This document shows, one piece after another, positions 25,593 to 37,135 of a stretch of 64,000 nucleotides of DNA. Source of the DNA: Dactylis glomerata (Eukaryota > Streptophyta > Magnoliopsida > Poales > Poaceae); the NCBI GenBank assembly GCA_007115705.1, contig QXEO01001034.1, positions 4,386,212 through 4,450,211 on the forward strand. Direction: 5' to 3'. The notes below the pieces were generated by a model that saw only the letters and a program-made list of their open reading frames with translations, did no database searches and had not been told where the DNA came from. Numbering within the stretch: the stretch's first letter is position 1; each line of letters starts with the position of its first letter. A program made the translations under genes and the position numbers.

Positions 25593-26830
25593 TGCTCCCG
25601 GCGGTCCTCTCCCAAGGCCGCCGATCCTTCATTAGTTTGTGCCATTTTGGAACCATCCTCTCCTGTCTTTAACTTTTTCTTATTTGCATTTTTCTGTGGT
25701 GTGCTGCCGGCATCATGCTCTGGAGGAACTTCATCCTCAAATTGTCCTACAATTGCTAGCACCTTTGAATTCCGACCATCCGTATCAACCACTGAAACAA
25801 TACCTTTATTTGGCTCCATCCCTGCGGACGAGTCGAGAGCAAGCCTCTTCCTAATAGACGAGTTTTGAGGTGAGGAACCCTCAACATCCATTTCTGTCCT
25901 CTGGTTTCGGGCATCTTCTTCCCAAAGATCCTCCCTAGCTCCTCTCCCGAAGCCTCTGCCTCTGCCTCGGCCCCAAGACTCCTCTCCTCTACCTCTAGAG
26001 CCCCGGCCTTGCCCTAGTCCTCTACCACGACCTCTTCCATGGCCTCCATCAGCAAGGATGAAATCACCCCACTCCAATTTAGACCCATCATGTTCGCCAG
26101 TCCCGCATTCCTCAAACCAATGTCCTATTATCCCACAATGCCCACAAAACGTCGGCAATTTCTCATACTTTACTTGATAAAATTCCTTCTTCCCATCTTT
26201 AGTAATGGACACAAACCTACTCAGCTTCTTCTGAACATCCAACTTCACCTTTATTCGAACAAAGCTTCCCACAAAACCTGCTGGTAGTTTGATCTCTACC
26301 TTTTTAACTTCTCCGACATTCCGACACATCCCCTTGATCACCTGTTCCCTCAGATAATTGTCCGGGAGCTGATGGACCTGAGCCATCACAGTAACGCGAT
26401 CAAGTTTAATTGATCTAGGGTTGGAGAAACCATCGTACTCCTCGATGATTAAAGCTTGTTCTCTAAATAGCCATGGACCCTCGTGCATCGCTTTGTTCCA
26501 ATCTGCCAAACAGTTGAACTGAATCGTGAAGAGATTATCATCAAGCCGGCGCCAAACCACCTCCTTCGCAGGGTTCCATGCAGATCGCATGTCAGCAAAC
26601 AAAGCACTCTGGCTAAACCCTACCTTGGAAGTATGAACCCTCGCAATCGCCAGCCACTTCGCGGCGATCTCCTTCTCCTCCGCTTCTTCCTCCCAGACGA
26701 AATCCTCAGTCTCATCCCCATGCAGGTTCAATCTGCCCAACAAGTCCTCCACATCCTCCTTCTCCGCCAGTTTTGCCCCGCGGCTGCCTTCCGCTTGGGA
26801 AACCCCCCCGCTGCCGTCTTCCTGCGACAT
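25589..26830 (-). CDS. LINE ORF1 (RNA-binding Gag-like protein, zinc knuckle)
   Basis: 413 residues from the ATG at 26830. The N-terminal third is acidic. About residues 45-200 match the DUF4283-type domain found in plant LINE ORF1 proteins (VVWRRLDDNLFTIQF, GPWLFREQALIIEEY). A CX2CX4HX4C zinc knuckle follows near residue 230 (CGHCGIIGHWFEEC), then an Arg/Gly-rich tract (GRGRGRGLGQGRG) and a Lys-rich, low-complexity tail. By family it should bind the element's RNA and form the retrotransposition particle. The frame is intact. Its stop codon overlaps the ORF2 start (ATGA at 25592-25589), suggesting reinitiation as the way ORF2 is translated. Confidence 0.85.
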   Translation of the reverse strand: MSQEDGSGGVSQAEGSRGAKLAEKEDVEDLLGRLNLHGDETEDFVWEEEAEEKEIAAKWLAIARVHTSKVGFSQSALFADMRSAWNPAKEVVWRRLDDNLFTIQFNCLADWNKAMHEGPWLFREQALIIEEYDGFSNPRSIKLDRVTVMAQVHQLPDNYLREQVIKGMCRNVGEVKKVEIKLPAGFVGSFVRIKVKLDVQKKLSRFVSITKDGKKEFYQVKYEKLPTFCGHCGIIGHWFEECGTGEHDGSKLEWGDFILADGGHGRGRGRGLGQGRGSRGRGEESWGRGRGRGFGRGAREDLWEEDARNQRTEMDVEGSSPQNSSIRKRLALDSSAGMEPNKGIVSVVDTDGRNSKVLAIVGQFEDEVPPEHDAGSTPQKNANKKKLKTGEDGSKMAQTNEGSAALGEDRREQ

Positions 26831-26964
26831 CCCTCCAACGACGGATGCGAGATCGCGATCTTTGCAAGGTCACGCTGGGATCACCTGGTAAACTCTGACT
26901 CACGCCGGAGCGCCGCCAGAGGAGAGCGAAACCCTAGTTTTTTTGCTAGGGGAGAGAAAACTCG

Positions 26965-26982
26965 CATAAGAGAGGGATAGCT
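26965..26982. repeat. Right target-site duplication of the LINE
   Basis: Second copy of the 18-base repeat found at 21346-21363. It fixes the 5' end of the LINE at 26964. Confidence 0.95.
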
Positions 26983-27039
26983 CGTTGTATGCTAATGCCA
27001 CAATAATATATTTCTCAGTATTCAAGTGTTGACGGTGGG

Positions 27040-28893
27040 TTTTTTTTTCGAAACAGAGGCATAATGCGCCCCAGCCTCTGCATCAAATGATGCATATGGC
27101 TTTTTATTAACTTATTAGTATCAATTATTTCAAAAAATTACATCACGGGTCACTCAAAGTTGATACATGAATCAGCCATCGAAACAAACTAGCCAAGTAA
27201 AATCGTGAAAGCATCAACATGATAGTCGTAGATCAAAACGCCAGTTGCACTGGCTGTATAAATCCCGTGCAACCTTCTCTAGCCGGTTGCACCCAGTAGC
27301 CAAAATCTCGCGTTTCTCCATTAGCAGTAGGAAGGACCACATACGGATCCAGTGAGTAGCCAATAGAATTACCTACATGAATGAAGAAGATTTTGCATTG
27401 TTAAAAATATAATCATTTCTGATCCTCTATATAGCCCAGACTAAAGCACATACACCCACTCGGATGTGTGCCTTATCAGACTTTGCAACACCATCCAGCC
27501 ACTTCCCAAAAAGGTTTTTTATATTCATTGGTGGGCTAATACCAAAAGTCATATGAATAATGCGCCACACCATGTTTGCAAAGGGACATTGTATGCAGAG
27601 GTGTTGAATTGTCCCCTTTTGATCACAAAAACAACACTTCTCATTACCTTGCCACTTCCTTTTAATCAAATTATCCTTTGTTAACAAAAAGTTTTTATTC
27701 AAGAACCACATAAATACTTTTATTTTTAGTGGTACTTTAATTTTCCAAAGGTACTTATGAAGATATTTTGTGTGATCATCCATTTAATCTATATACATAG
27801 ACTTGACCGAATAAAGACCAGACTTAGTTAGATCCCATTTAAAGACATCCGGCTGAGAAGTTAACTGAACATCTAGCAAACGTGTACAGAGATGAAGCCA
27901 TCTATTTGCACGAGTACCCGTTAACGCCTGCCGAAAACCTATGTTTAGGAGCGTTTGGGACATAACCGCAGCCACAGAAACTTGTTTCCTTTGTGCTATG
28001 GTATAAAGAGAAGGGTATCGGTTAGCCAAAGGGGTATTACCAAGCCAAGTATCTTCCCAGAAACGTGCATTCTCTCCATTACCTATTGTAAAAGAACCTC
28101 GTTCGAAAAAATCTTCTTTCAACTTCATTAAAACTTTCCAGAACGGGGAGTCTGAAGACTTCACCTTTACTTGAGATAAAGCCTTAGAATGAAGATACTT
28201 GTTATTTATTAATTCATGCAATACACCTTGTTCGGATAACAATTTAAAAAGCCACTTGCATAATAAACATTTGTTTTTTTATTTCAAGGACCTCAATGCC
28301 TAGACCCCCTTGGTCTTTCGGCTTACAAATTATATTCCATCTAATTAATCTATATTTTCTTTTATACCCATCACTTTGCCAAAAAAATCTTGATCTAAAA
28401 TAGTCCAACCTTTTGCGTACCCCTTTAGGTATTTCAAAGAAAGACAACATAAACATTGGTAGGCTGGTTAAAACTGAATTAATCAACACTAACCGATCGC
28501 CATAGGACAACATCTTCCCCAACCAACTAGCTAACTTTTTTCAAACCTATCTTCAATAATTTTCCATTCCCCATTTTTTAATTTGCGGAAATGAATTGGT
28601 ATTCCCAAATACTTGAATGGGAACGAACCAGGTTTACAACCAAAGAGTGTAATATAGTCATTCTCTAAATCTTTAGCTCTACCTCGCTCTTATGAAAGTT
28701 TATTTTCAGACCTCACAACTCCTCAAACATACATAGGATAAGTTTCATATTTAAAGCTTTATCTAAATCATGGTCCATAAAGATAGTCGTATCGTCTGCA
28801 TATTGCAAAATGGAAATACCTCCATCAACTAGATGAGGAATGAGACCATCAACCTTCCCATCCTCTTTGGTTCTAGCAATTGGGATGGCCAGA
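27040..28893 (-). pseudogene. 5'-truncated LINE: reverse transcriptase C-terminal half and 3' UTR
   Basis: Minus-strand reading from about 28893 gives reverse transcriptase with the YADD catalytic box (ILQYADDTTIFMDHDLDKA) near 28800. Then, with stops and shifts, come GDRLVLINSVLTSLPMFML (28515-28459), a frame at 28242-27784 with GNGENARFWEDTWLGNTPL, and the zinc-binding tail at 27783-27427 (CCFCDQKGTIQHLCIQCPF). The 3' end is the T run at 27040-27048. The endonuclease and ORF1 are missing. This is a different family from the full-length LINE, with about 1.85 kb left. Confidence 0.85.
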
Positions 28894-29516
28894 TGTTACA
28901 GCGGGATGGCGTGGTGATGGTGAAGATGAAGGTGCTGGTGATGATGGTGATGATGATAATGATCTCGATGAAGTCCAGCTCGATGGCGATGACGATGGCG
29001 ACGATCTCCCCTCTCCGGAAAGAAATTTCCCTGGCAGATTTCTACCTGCCGGAGAGCTTTCTCTCTCTGTGTGTTTTCCGCCCCGCAGAGCCGGTGGAGT
29101 CTATCTCTGATCCCCCCTCTGGTCTTAGGTTTTCGGGGACGACGATATACGCGAGGGGGTGCTGGTAGAAGTGGGCCAGGGTGGCCACACCACTGGGTGG
29201 CGTGGCCAGGGGCCGGCCCGCGCCACCTGGTGGTGTGGGCCCCCGGCTGCTCCCCTCGCTCTCTCCTTGTGGCTACTTTCGTCATCTGATGAAATATGAA
29301 TTTCTAGGTATTTTCCTAGAATTGCTGATCTTCAGAAATATGGTGTCTTGATGGTCCTTTTTCCAGTAGAATCCCGACTCCGGTAGCAAGTTTTCCAATA
29401 ATCATCAAACATGCAAAAACAGAGGAAACAACATAAGTATCATCTCTAAATATGAAATATATCAATGAATAACAGTAAATTATGATATAAAATAGTGATG
29501 CAAAATGGACGTATCA
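28894..29516 (-). repeat. Truncated LTR of another Gypsy family (minus)
   Basis: On the minus strand it begins TGATACGTCCATTTTGCATC at 29516 and continues with the U3 pattern common in Triticeae Gypsy LTRs. It is cut at about 28894 by the LINE remnant. It contains GC-rich and CAT/CAC-rich low-complexity parts (28900-28990). No partner LTR is visible. Confidence 0.7.
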
Positions 29517-29967
29517 CTACCTTTCAAAACCTTCAAAATACTTCTCATTTTGTCACACTGTTTTTAGCTCATGAGGACATAGTGGTCGGGTTTGTTATCT
29601 TCTTTATTAAATTAAGTACCCCTTGACTTGCATGCTTCATCTGCTCGTCACTAATTTTGCAAGAGAACTGGTCAGACTAGTGTAACCTTTAAAAAATTAG
29701 AAAAAAAGACACTCCTCCATGGTATGAGATTGTTGGCAGGCACCCGAAGGATTCGGTTAGCCATGGTTTGTGAAAGTAAAGGTGGGGAGGAGTGCCAAAC
29801 TTTATAAAAGAGCATGTAAATGCCAATTTTTAAATACTCCGAACCGCTCTCAACTTGTTTAGTATGGAAGATAACAAGAACCTCATTGCCATTTGTTGAC
29901 AGGAACAACCACCTCCCAAAACATTTTTTTATCTCTGTTTTACAAATGAAAAACTCTAGCACATGTT
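29517..29967 (+). mobile_element. Decayed retrotransposon internal sequence
   Basis: The block GCAGGCACCCGAAGGATTCG with GCCATGGTTTGTGAAAG (29735-29775) resembles the end of a Ty3 internal region in Triticeae elements. No intact frame. The family is uncertain. Confidence 0.35.
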
Positions 29968-30307
29968 AAATCCCTGCTTCCCTCTGCGAAAGGGCCTTTC
30001 TTTTTTACTTTTATGTTGAGTCTTCATCTTCTATCTTTATGCACCGATTAAGAGAGCATAGTTGTCATTCTGAGTATAATGTGCATAGTCCCCAAATTTA
30101 TTATTGATTGACTCATGATTATGGTATTGCTTGTTCTCAAATTATTTGTATCTAGTCACCCTTTTGAACTTTGAAGGTGTCCTATGCATTTATGTTTTGC
30201 TATTCCATGAGGGACAAGCTGAATACTACTTTGCTATGTTTTCTCTATGCTCAAAACAAACAGATGACTTTCAATGCATTATTATTCATGATCTTTTGTT
30301 TGTGTTA
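29968..30307 (+). mobile_element. Fragment of Gypsy-like 3' internal region (plus)
   Basis: Matches 620-1005 and 55120-55460 in the same order and orientation. It is cut off at 30307, where the minus-oriented LTR begins, so an older plus-oriented copy was the target of the minus-oriented relative. Confidence 0.75.
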
Positions 30308-31737
30308 TGATATCTATGCACGCTTCTATTCTTGTACATAGTGTTGGGCCTCCAAGTGCAGAGGTTTGTAGAACAGCAACAAGTTTCCCTTAAGTGGATC
30401 ACCCAAGGTTTATCGAACTCAGGGAGGAAGAGGTCAAAGGTATCCCTCTCAAGCAATCCTACAATTAAGATACAAGAAGTCTCTTATGTCCCCAACACAC
30501 CCAATACACTTGTCAGATGTATAGGTGCACTAGTTCGGCGAAGAGATAGTGAAGTACAAGTAATATGGATGATTATAAGTAGTAAATGCAATCTGAAATA
30601 AATATCGCTGCGAGCAAACATGTAACAGAACTGAATGTAAACGGTGTTTCAATGCTTAGAAACAAGGCCTAGGGATCATACTTTCACTAGTGGAGACTCT
30701 CAACAAAGATAACATAATTGAACACATAAATATCTATCTTCACTATGCTATTCTAAACTATTCTCCGATGGATAACAAACACTAATCATGTGTAGGGCTA
30801 TGAAGCACTCCTCAAAGTTCGCATTTCCCGAAACTAGATTGCCCCACACTATCACCTCGAGCGCACTAGATGATTCTAACAAACACCAACAATTCATAGA
30901 GACACTAGCCAAAGAGACACACATAATGCGCACACTATCACCTTCACATCATGGTACAAGGTGTCTTCAGATATTACAATAATAAAGCACTTGAGTAGCA
31001 TAATAGATGAAGAACAACATCTACCAATTCAACTAGATACAAAGCTCATCATCACATATAGATCACATCATGGGAGAGAGAGATGAACCACATAGCTACC
31101 GGTAGAGCCCTCAGTCCCAGGCGAGAACTACTTCCTCCTCATCATGGGAGACAGCAACGTCGATGGAGATGGTGGTGGAGTCGATGGAGATGGCGGTGGA
31201 GTCAATAGAGTCAATGGAGATGGCTCCGGGGGAAATTCCCCGTCCCGGCAGGATGTCGGAACAGAGACTTCTGTCCCCTGAAATTGGTCTTCGATGATGG
31301 CGGCGCTGCGGAACTTTATCTGGGAAAATACCGATTGATTTAGGGTTTTCCCGTCAGAGGCTTTTTATAGGCGGAGGGGCGATGTCAGAGGGCACCAGGG
31401 GGGCCCACACCAGGTGGTGGCGCAGCCAGTGGTGGACCCGCGCCACCAGGTGGTGTGGCCACCTCCTGGCCCTCCTCCGTCTCTTCTTTGGACTCCGTCT
31501 CGTGTCGGGGAAAAGAGTAACTTCGGGCTTCGTTTCGTCCAATTCCAAGAATATTTCATGTGTACCTTTTCTGAAACACAAAATAGCAAAAAACAGGAAC
31601 TGGCACTGTGGCATCTTGTTAATAGGTTAGTTCTGGAAAATGCATAAAAATGTCACGAAGTGTAAACAAAACACAAAGCAATTGGTGTAAAACAAGCATG
31701 GAGCATAAAAAATTATAGATATGTTTGCGACGTATCA
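30308..31737 (-). repeat. 3' LTR of the outermost minus-strand Gypsy-like element
   Basis: Minus-strand reading starts TGATACGTCGCAAAC at 31737 and ends with the AGATATCA-like end at 30308. It is homologous along its length to the LTR at 37136-38676. Just inside (31738-31750) lies the polypurine-type AGCTTGGGGATGC. The 5' LTR must lie beyond 64000, so the target duplication cannot be checked. Confidence 0.85.
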
Positions 31738-34675
31738 AGCATCCCCAAGCTTAACTCCTGCTCGTCCTCGAGTAGGTAAGTGATAACAAAACAATAATTT
31801 TTGAGGTGACATGCACCAACACAATCTTGACCAACTTAAGGTAAAGCATTGCATGCTGAGATCAAAGTACTCTAAACATGGGCATAAGAGATATAATTCT
31901 AACCATAGAACTTAGCAACCATGTTACAACATGAAAAGAAACACAAACAAAAGATCATAAGTAATAATGCATTGAAAGGTGTATGTTTGTTTGAAGCATA
32001 TAGAAAACATAGCAAAGTGGTATTCAGCTTGTCCCTGATGGAGTAGCAAAACATAAATGCATAGGACACCTTCAAAGTTCAAGAGGGTGACTAGATACAA
32101 ATAATTTAAGAACAAGCAATACCATAATCATGAATCAATCAATAATAAATTTTGGGACCATGCACATTATACTCAGAATGACAACTATGCTCTCTTAATT
32201 GGTGTATAAAGATAGAAGATGTAGACTCGATATAAAAGTAAAAGAAAGGCCCTTCGCAGAGGGAAGTAGTGATTGCAAGTTTTATAAACCTTCCAAAAAT
32301 TATGGTACTTATTAGCTTTGAGCTCTCATTGCCCCCATCATAGGAATCTTGAGTGGTTAAGGTTAATGCGAGTACAAATATGAGATATATGCTTGACAAG
32401 TCATAAGTTGAAAATCTCATGTCCCGTGAATACGAGTACTTAAACCATGCTAATCAACTTAGGTCCCAAGCAAGTTCTTGTCATTGTAAGCATACGTGTA
32501 TCATTGAGAACGCCAACGGGGTACCTCCTGCCCGATGACATGGAAACTGTCCCACATCAAAATGATAGGACAAACAGACAATGGACACCTCGGCATCTCT
32601 TTTATTTACCATTGGGTATAACTTTTTATTTTGAGATGCGTCGTCGAATGTCCACTATGGTTATGCTGTAAATTTCCATCATGAATGATGCATGGTTTAG
32701 ATTAGCGGCCCAGGCGTTTATCTAACACATATACAAACTCCATGAACTTCACAAGTTTCCAACTCCTTTCACACAGATAAGCATCCATAAACAAAAGATC
32801 ATGATATCAACTAAATAAGAATAAGTACAATGTTGAAAGCGTGCCCCATGTCAGCATGGCTGAGCTAACTCCCAACTTACAACTTGCAAGCATATAATCA
32901 ACATAAGAGAGCCACAATGGTCAAGTTTATTACGTGCAAGAAAGTAAATGTGCCATCAGGTTCGTAAGAGCTTTACTAATTAATTTTCACATAACAAAAA
33001 ATTTAATTTGAAAGATAGATAAAAGCAAGACGAATATACTTGGAATAGCAAATTGCTAATAGGTAGATATGGTGGACACATTGGAAAAACTTTGGTTTTT
33101 TGGAGTTGGATGCATGAGAAGTATTGCCTCTCAGTACAGGTGAAGGCTAGCAAAAGACTGGGAGCGACGAACTAAGAGAGCAATAACGGCCAAAATCATG
33201 CATAACGACAAAACATTATTAACTAAAGCATAAAGTGGTATCACAAGTCAAAAACCAAATGATCATAGAGGCTTGAGAAGACTAGTTAAAGTCAAACATG
33301 GTGTAAGCATGCGCCAAGTCAACCCAAATAAAGCATCAAAGGAGTATACCACAAAAGTATGCTTCTATAAGATAAAAACAACACATGATTCTTCCAAAGG
33401 CACATTAAGCACTCTCAGTCATTTGAGAGAAGTCATGCTACAACAATAACAACTAAGCATATAATCCAAATAATACCAAGCATGACATGATAAAGTCTAA
33501 GCAACAGTCTAAACAAGCTCCCTTTTTGCATCACTATAAGCATAAAACGGTTTACTCTTTTCCAACACCAATCAACCTTTTTGAAACAACTCCCAAAGAT
33601 GAAAATCAACAAATACCAGAGGTCTAAACACACCTAGATACAAAGAATAAACAAGTTCTGAACAAGAACGAAGGTGAAAAATAAAAGCTAAACACTGTAC
33701 TAGAAAAAGAGAACACTTGCAGAACAATAAGAGTGAAAACTAGAGTGTTCTAGGCAATGAAAACAGAGTGTGTATCTCTCCAAAACAAACATGATGTGAT
33801 CCAACCATTTATTACAGCAAACAAAACAAAATAAAACTGAAAACAAAAATAAAGACGCTCCAAGAAAAACACATAGCATATGAAGCAATAAAAATATAGT
33901 GTCTTGAAAGATGACCTGATATTTTTGTTGATGAAGAAGGGGTGCCTTGGGCATCCCCAAGCTTTGACGCTTGTAATTCTTAGATATTTCTTGGGGTGAC
34001 ATAGGCATTCCCAAGCTTGAGCTTTTGTCCATTCTTCATCTCATCTCATCATTCTCCTTTCCCTACACTTGAAAACTTCCTTCATACAAAACTTCACACA
34101 ATTCTCATTAGCAACATTAGTGTATGCAAGATAGTAGATCCACTCTTGGTTCAGTTTCAACTCAAGTATAACATATATTAAAACAAAATTTACAGTAACA
34201 ACTTCCTCAAAAAGTTCCGTGATCAAAAGAACTCAAAAAGAAAGAGATCAAGAGGCAAATGCAAATAGTGGCAGAAATCTGTCAAAACAGAACAGCTGGT
34301 AAAGATCAATTTTTTTGGAAATCTTCCATTGCTCAAATCGAAAAGGGCAAAATTAATGAAAGTTAGAAAATAACCTGGGGCATGTGCACAAGAAATCGCA
34401 GATCAAAATAACATTCTAGGAATTTTCATGAATTTTTACGGTACAGCGCAAAAATCTATTTCAGGACAGCAACTTCCCCAAATCTTACCTTCCTCCAATT
34501 AGAGGTTCTTCTTGGCACAAAACAAATTAAAAATGACAAGGAGGGGTCATTACAGTAGTAATAACTTCCAAGACTCAACAAAAAGAAAAAGTACTGAAAA
34601 GAAAACATTGGGTTATCTCCCAAGAGTGCTTTTCTTTAACACCTTTCAGCTAGGCGCAGCAATTTGAGAAGATGC
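31738..34675 (-). mobile_element. 3' internal noncoding region of the outermost Gypsy-like element
   Basis: Homologous, in reverse, to 52898-55659 and to 1-1203. No pol coding. Two extra copies of the polypurine-tract-like motif occur at 33951-33964 and 34005-34018 (plus-strand GCATCCCCAAGC types), within a short ORF beginning MDKSSSLGMPMSPQE at 34032. Confidence 0.8.
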
Positions 34676-35020
34676 TCACATAAGCGCCGAAAAGAACTTG
34701 AAGCAAGAGAGAGCATCAAAAAGAAAATACAAAACAAATTTAAATCTAAACCACTTCCTATGAAAAAGAGTCTTATAAAGAAACAAGTCATGAAAGCACA
34801 AAGCAACAAGCATAGGAAAGCGAAACAAGTGCAGCTTCAAGAATTTCAACATAAAGAGGGGAAACATAATATTATTGAGATGCATAAAACCATGTTTCCC
34901 TCTCTCATAATAACTTTCAGTAGCATCATGAATAGAATTAACAATATAAATATCACATAAACATTCTTATCATGAACCACATGCATAAAAGAATTAATAC
35001 GCCCCACATAAACATAGTCA
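34676..35020 (-). pseudogene. C-terminal end of gag, outermost Gypsy-like element (cut by the MULE)
   Basis: Minus-strand continuation of the gag at 62890-64000 after removal of the MULE. It carries the hydrophobic tail block FMHLNNIMFPLFMLKFLK and HRKWFRFKFVLYFLFDAL, ending at the stop at 34676. It aligns with the gag tail at 41080-41333 of the inner element. Confidence 0.75.
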
Positions 35021-35029
35021 TTCTTATTA
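35021..35029. repeat. Left 9-bp target-site duplication of the MULE
   Basis: TTCTTATTA, identical to 62881-62889. Nine bases is the hallmark of Mutator-type insertion. Confidence 0.95.
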
Positions 35030-35245
35030 GGGATTTCTATTTTCGTGCCCCTATGTCGTTAGTTGTACTCAATTTTCCCCAGCCGCTTAACTTTTCCTCA
35101 GTTTTCCCCTCGCTCTAGTTTGAAACCCCTCGCAGATGCTCGGACGGGAGGGTTGCCGTCTGGTCAGAGGCCTTAGACCGTTACCGGTGACGGCTAGGGA
35201 GCCGCGGTGGTTGTGAATGGACCGTTGCTTTTGAATGGTGTTGAC
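35030..35245 (+). repeat. Left terminal inverted repeat of the MULE
   Basis: Begins GGGATTTCTATTTTCGTGCC. It matches the reverse complement of 62666-62880 with only a handful of differences over about 215 bases. Confidence 0.95.
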
Positions 35246-35362
35246 TGTTGACCCAATGAGACACGTCGGACTGGCGGTCACTCACCCAAAGCTTTCCCCT
35301 CTGCCCGAGACTGGAAGAGCTCACCGCCCCTCCGCCGCCACGCCGTCCTGCCCTCCTACCTT

Positions 35363-37135
35363 ATGGCGTCGTCCGCCCCCGAGCCGCCCCCGCCCCCACC
35401 ACCACCCCCGGGAGGCGGAGAGGGCTCCGCCTCCACTAGATCTACCCCTATCGCGGTAGAGTTTGTATATCTGTCTGGTGTGCCGATTATGCCCCTCAAC
35501 GGCGGAGAAGATTGGGAATCGGAGGGATCTAACGCATGGATTCCATCTAGGTAAGCATCGTCTGCCTATGTGAATTAACAGTAGGCAGTTTTTGAGCGCG
35601 AATCGTTGTTGCTCAACTAACCGCGTTGCTTTTCGAATAGGATTGATCCAGCGCTGGCTTTTCGGCTGGTGGTTAGGCTGGATACTAGCTTTTTGCGTGA
35701 TTCTGAACGCAATGTGAGCGGATTTTACATCCCAACGGTGGTTGCAACTACCATCTCGTTGAGGGATTTAAAAGATAACATCTGCGCTCAGTACCCCTGG
35801 GGCGCTGGCGATTCAGTTGATTTCCAATATTTCAACAGCACGGAGGGAAGATATGTTCCACTAATTTCTGACGATGATCTGGGAATTCTTTTTGCTTTAA
35901 ATGATTCTTGTCGTCTCGGTAAAATTCGAATCCATGTGGACAGGGTCCAGGCATCATCTGGTGTTGGGGCATCATCAGGTGGTCGGGCATCATGTCTCTC
36001 TAGTGTTGCTACCTCTGCTAATCGTGTGCGCCGCCCCGCTCCTTGTAGGTCCACAGCAGCACCATCTGTCCCCAGTGCTAGTGGTAGTGGTAGCCAGATC
36101 GTTCCTGCGGTCGATGTGGAGGACGATGCAGAGATTGAGGATCCGTCTCCTCAAGATGATGAGGATGAGTTGATGTTTCCTGAATTGGTAGATCGATGCA
36201 GTAAGCAGGCAATGGAGGATCAATACATGGAAGATATTGCACAAGGTGCCAGATTTGATGACACTGATGATGAAGAGAAGGATGAGAACAATGACAGCCT
36301 CGTTTTAGCCGATTATGAAGGTGATGACTTGCCAACAATTGAGTGGAACAGGGAGGATCCTCAGCTTACAGAAGGCACCATATTTCAAACGATGATGGAC
36401 TGCTGTAATGCAATTACTACATATTGCATTCTCACCAAGAATGATTATGAGGTTATTAAAAGTGAGCCAGGTAGGTTCACAGTTAAGTGCCCATACAAGA
36501 GGTGTAAGTGGAGGCTGCATGCATCCACAATGCTTAGAAGCACCGTGGTTCAGGTAATACGCCAACCAGTTGTGTATTTTAGATCACGGTGTAAAATTTG
36601 TTAACTGTTACTGACATCCCTTATAATTATGTTTCAGATAAAGAAGAACTCGATCGACCATACTTGTCCACCACGAGCGGGAGCGCCAGAGGAGAAATCA
36701 AAGCTAGCGAAGACTAGGTGGTTGGCAGATGCAATCATAGATTGGCTAAGAGAAACTCCGTCACTTGGTCCAACAGCACTCATAAAATTGATATCTGATA
36801 AGTTTAATATAAAAATACCTTACATGAGGATGTTCTATGCAAATGAAATGGCTCTTGACAGGATCAATGGTCCATGGAATGAAATCTTTCAGTTGCTTTA
36901 CACTTTCAAAGCTGAAGTGGAGATGGCTAGTCCAGGCAGTGTTGTAGCGATAGACAAGCATACAGTTCCCTACCAATTGAAAAGCGGGAGGATAATGCAG
37001 AAGGAATATTTTAGAAGGGCTTTTGTTTGTTTCAAAGCTTGCTGGAAAGGCTTTCTGGACGGTTGCAGGCCTTATTTGGCCGTGGATGCAACAGCTCTTC
37101 ATGGCAGGTTTAAAGGACAGCTAGTTGCTACTACT
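35363..37135 (+). pseudogene. MULE transposase (mudrA-like), 5' part, split by a retrotransposon
   Basis: Predicted exons 35363-35550, 35641-36553 and 36638 onward, with GT-AG introns and matching phases. The N-terminus is Pro-rich, then comes a PB1-like stretch (VVRLDTSFLRDSERN ... FQYFNSTEGRYVPLISDDDLG) and an acidic linker. The MuDR DNA-binding domain follows (EGTIFQTMMDCCNAI, VKCPYKRCKWRLHAS). The catalytic domain starts with YLAVDATALHGRFKG, which holds the first Asp of the DDE triad. The frame is cut at 37135 by the LTR retrotransposon, after the fifth base of its target duplication CTACT, and continues at 57205. By family it would bind the TIRs and cut and join DNA; here it is inactive. 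Confidence 0.9.
37131..37135. repeat. Left 5-bp target duplication of the inner Gypsy-like element
   Basis: CTACT, identical to 57200-57204. Removing the element and one copy restores the continuity of the transposase reading frame at this point. Confidence 0.93.

Larger units (their letters stand above)
21364..26964 (-). mobile_element. Full-length L1-type LINE
   Basis: 5.6 kb element in minus orientation, exactly bounded by an 18-bp target duplication. Its 3' end is a poly(A) tail (plus-strand T run at 21364-21374). It encodes ORF1 (25589-26830) and ORF2 (21487-25592) joined by a 4-base stop/start overlap, after a 5' leader of about 134 bases. ORF2 has endonuclease, reverse transcriptase and RNase H parts, the layout of plant L1 lineages with a C-terminal RNase H. 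The perfect TSD and nearly intact ORFs suggest a young copy, inactivated by one frameshift. Confidence 0.95.

Noticed and set aside
28896..29289. Overlapping open frames on both strands, some His- or Asp-rich, around the CAT/GAT-rich block
   Set aside because: They lie in an LTR and come from simple-sequence composition; no start context or domain supports them.
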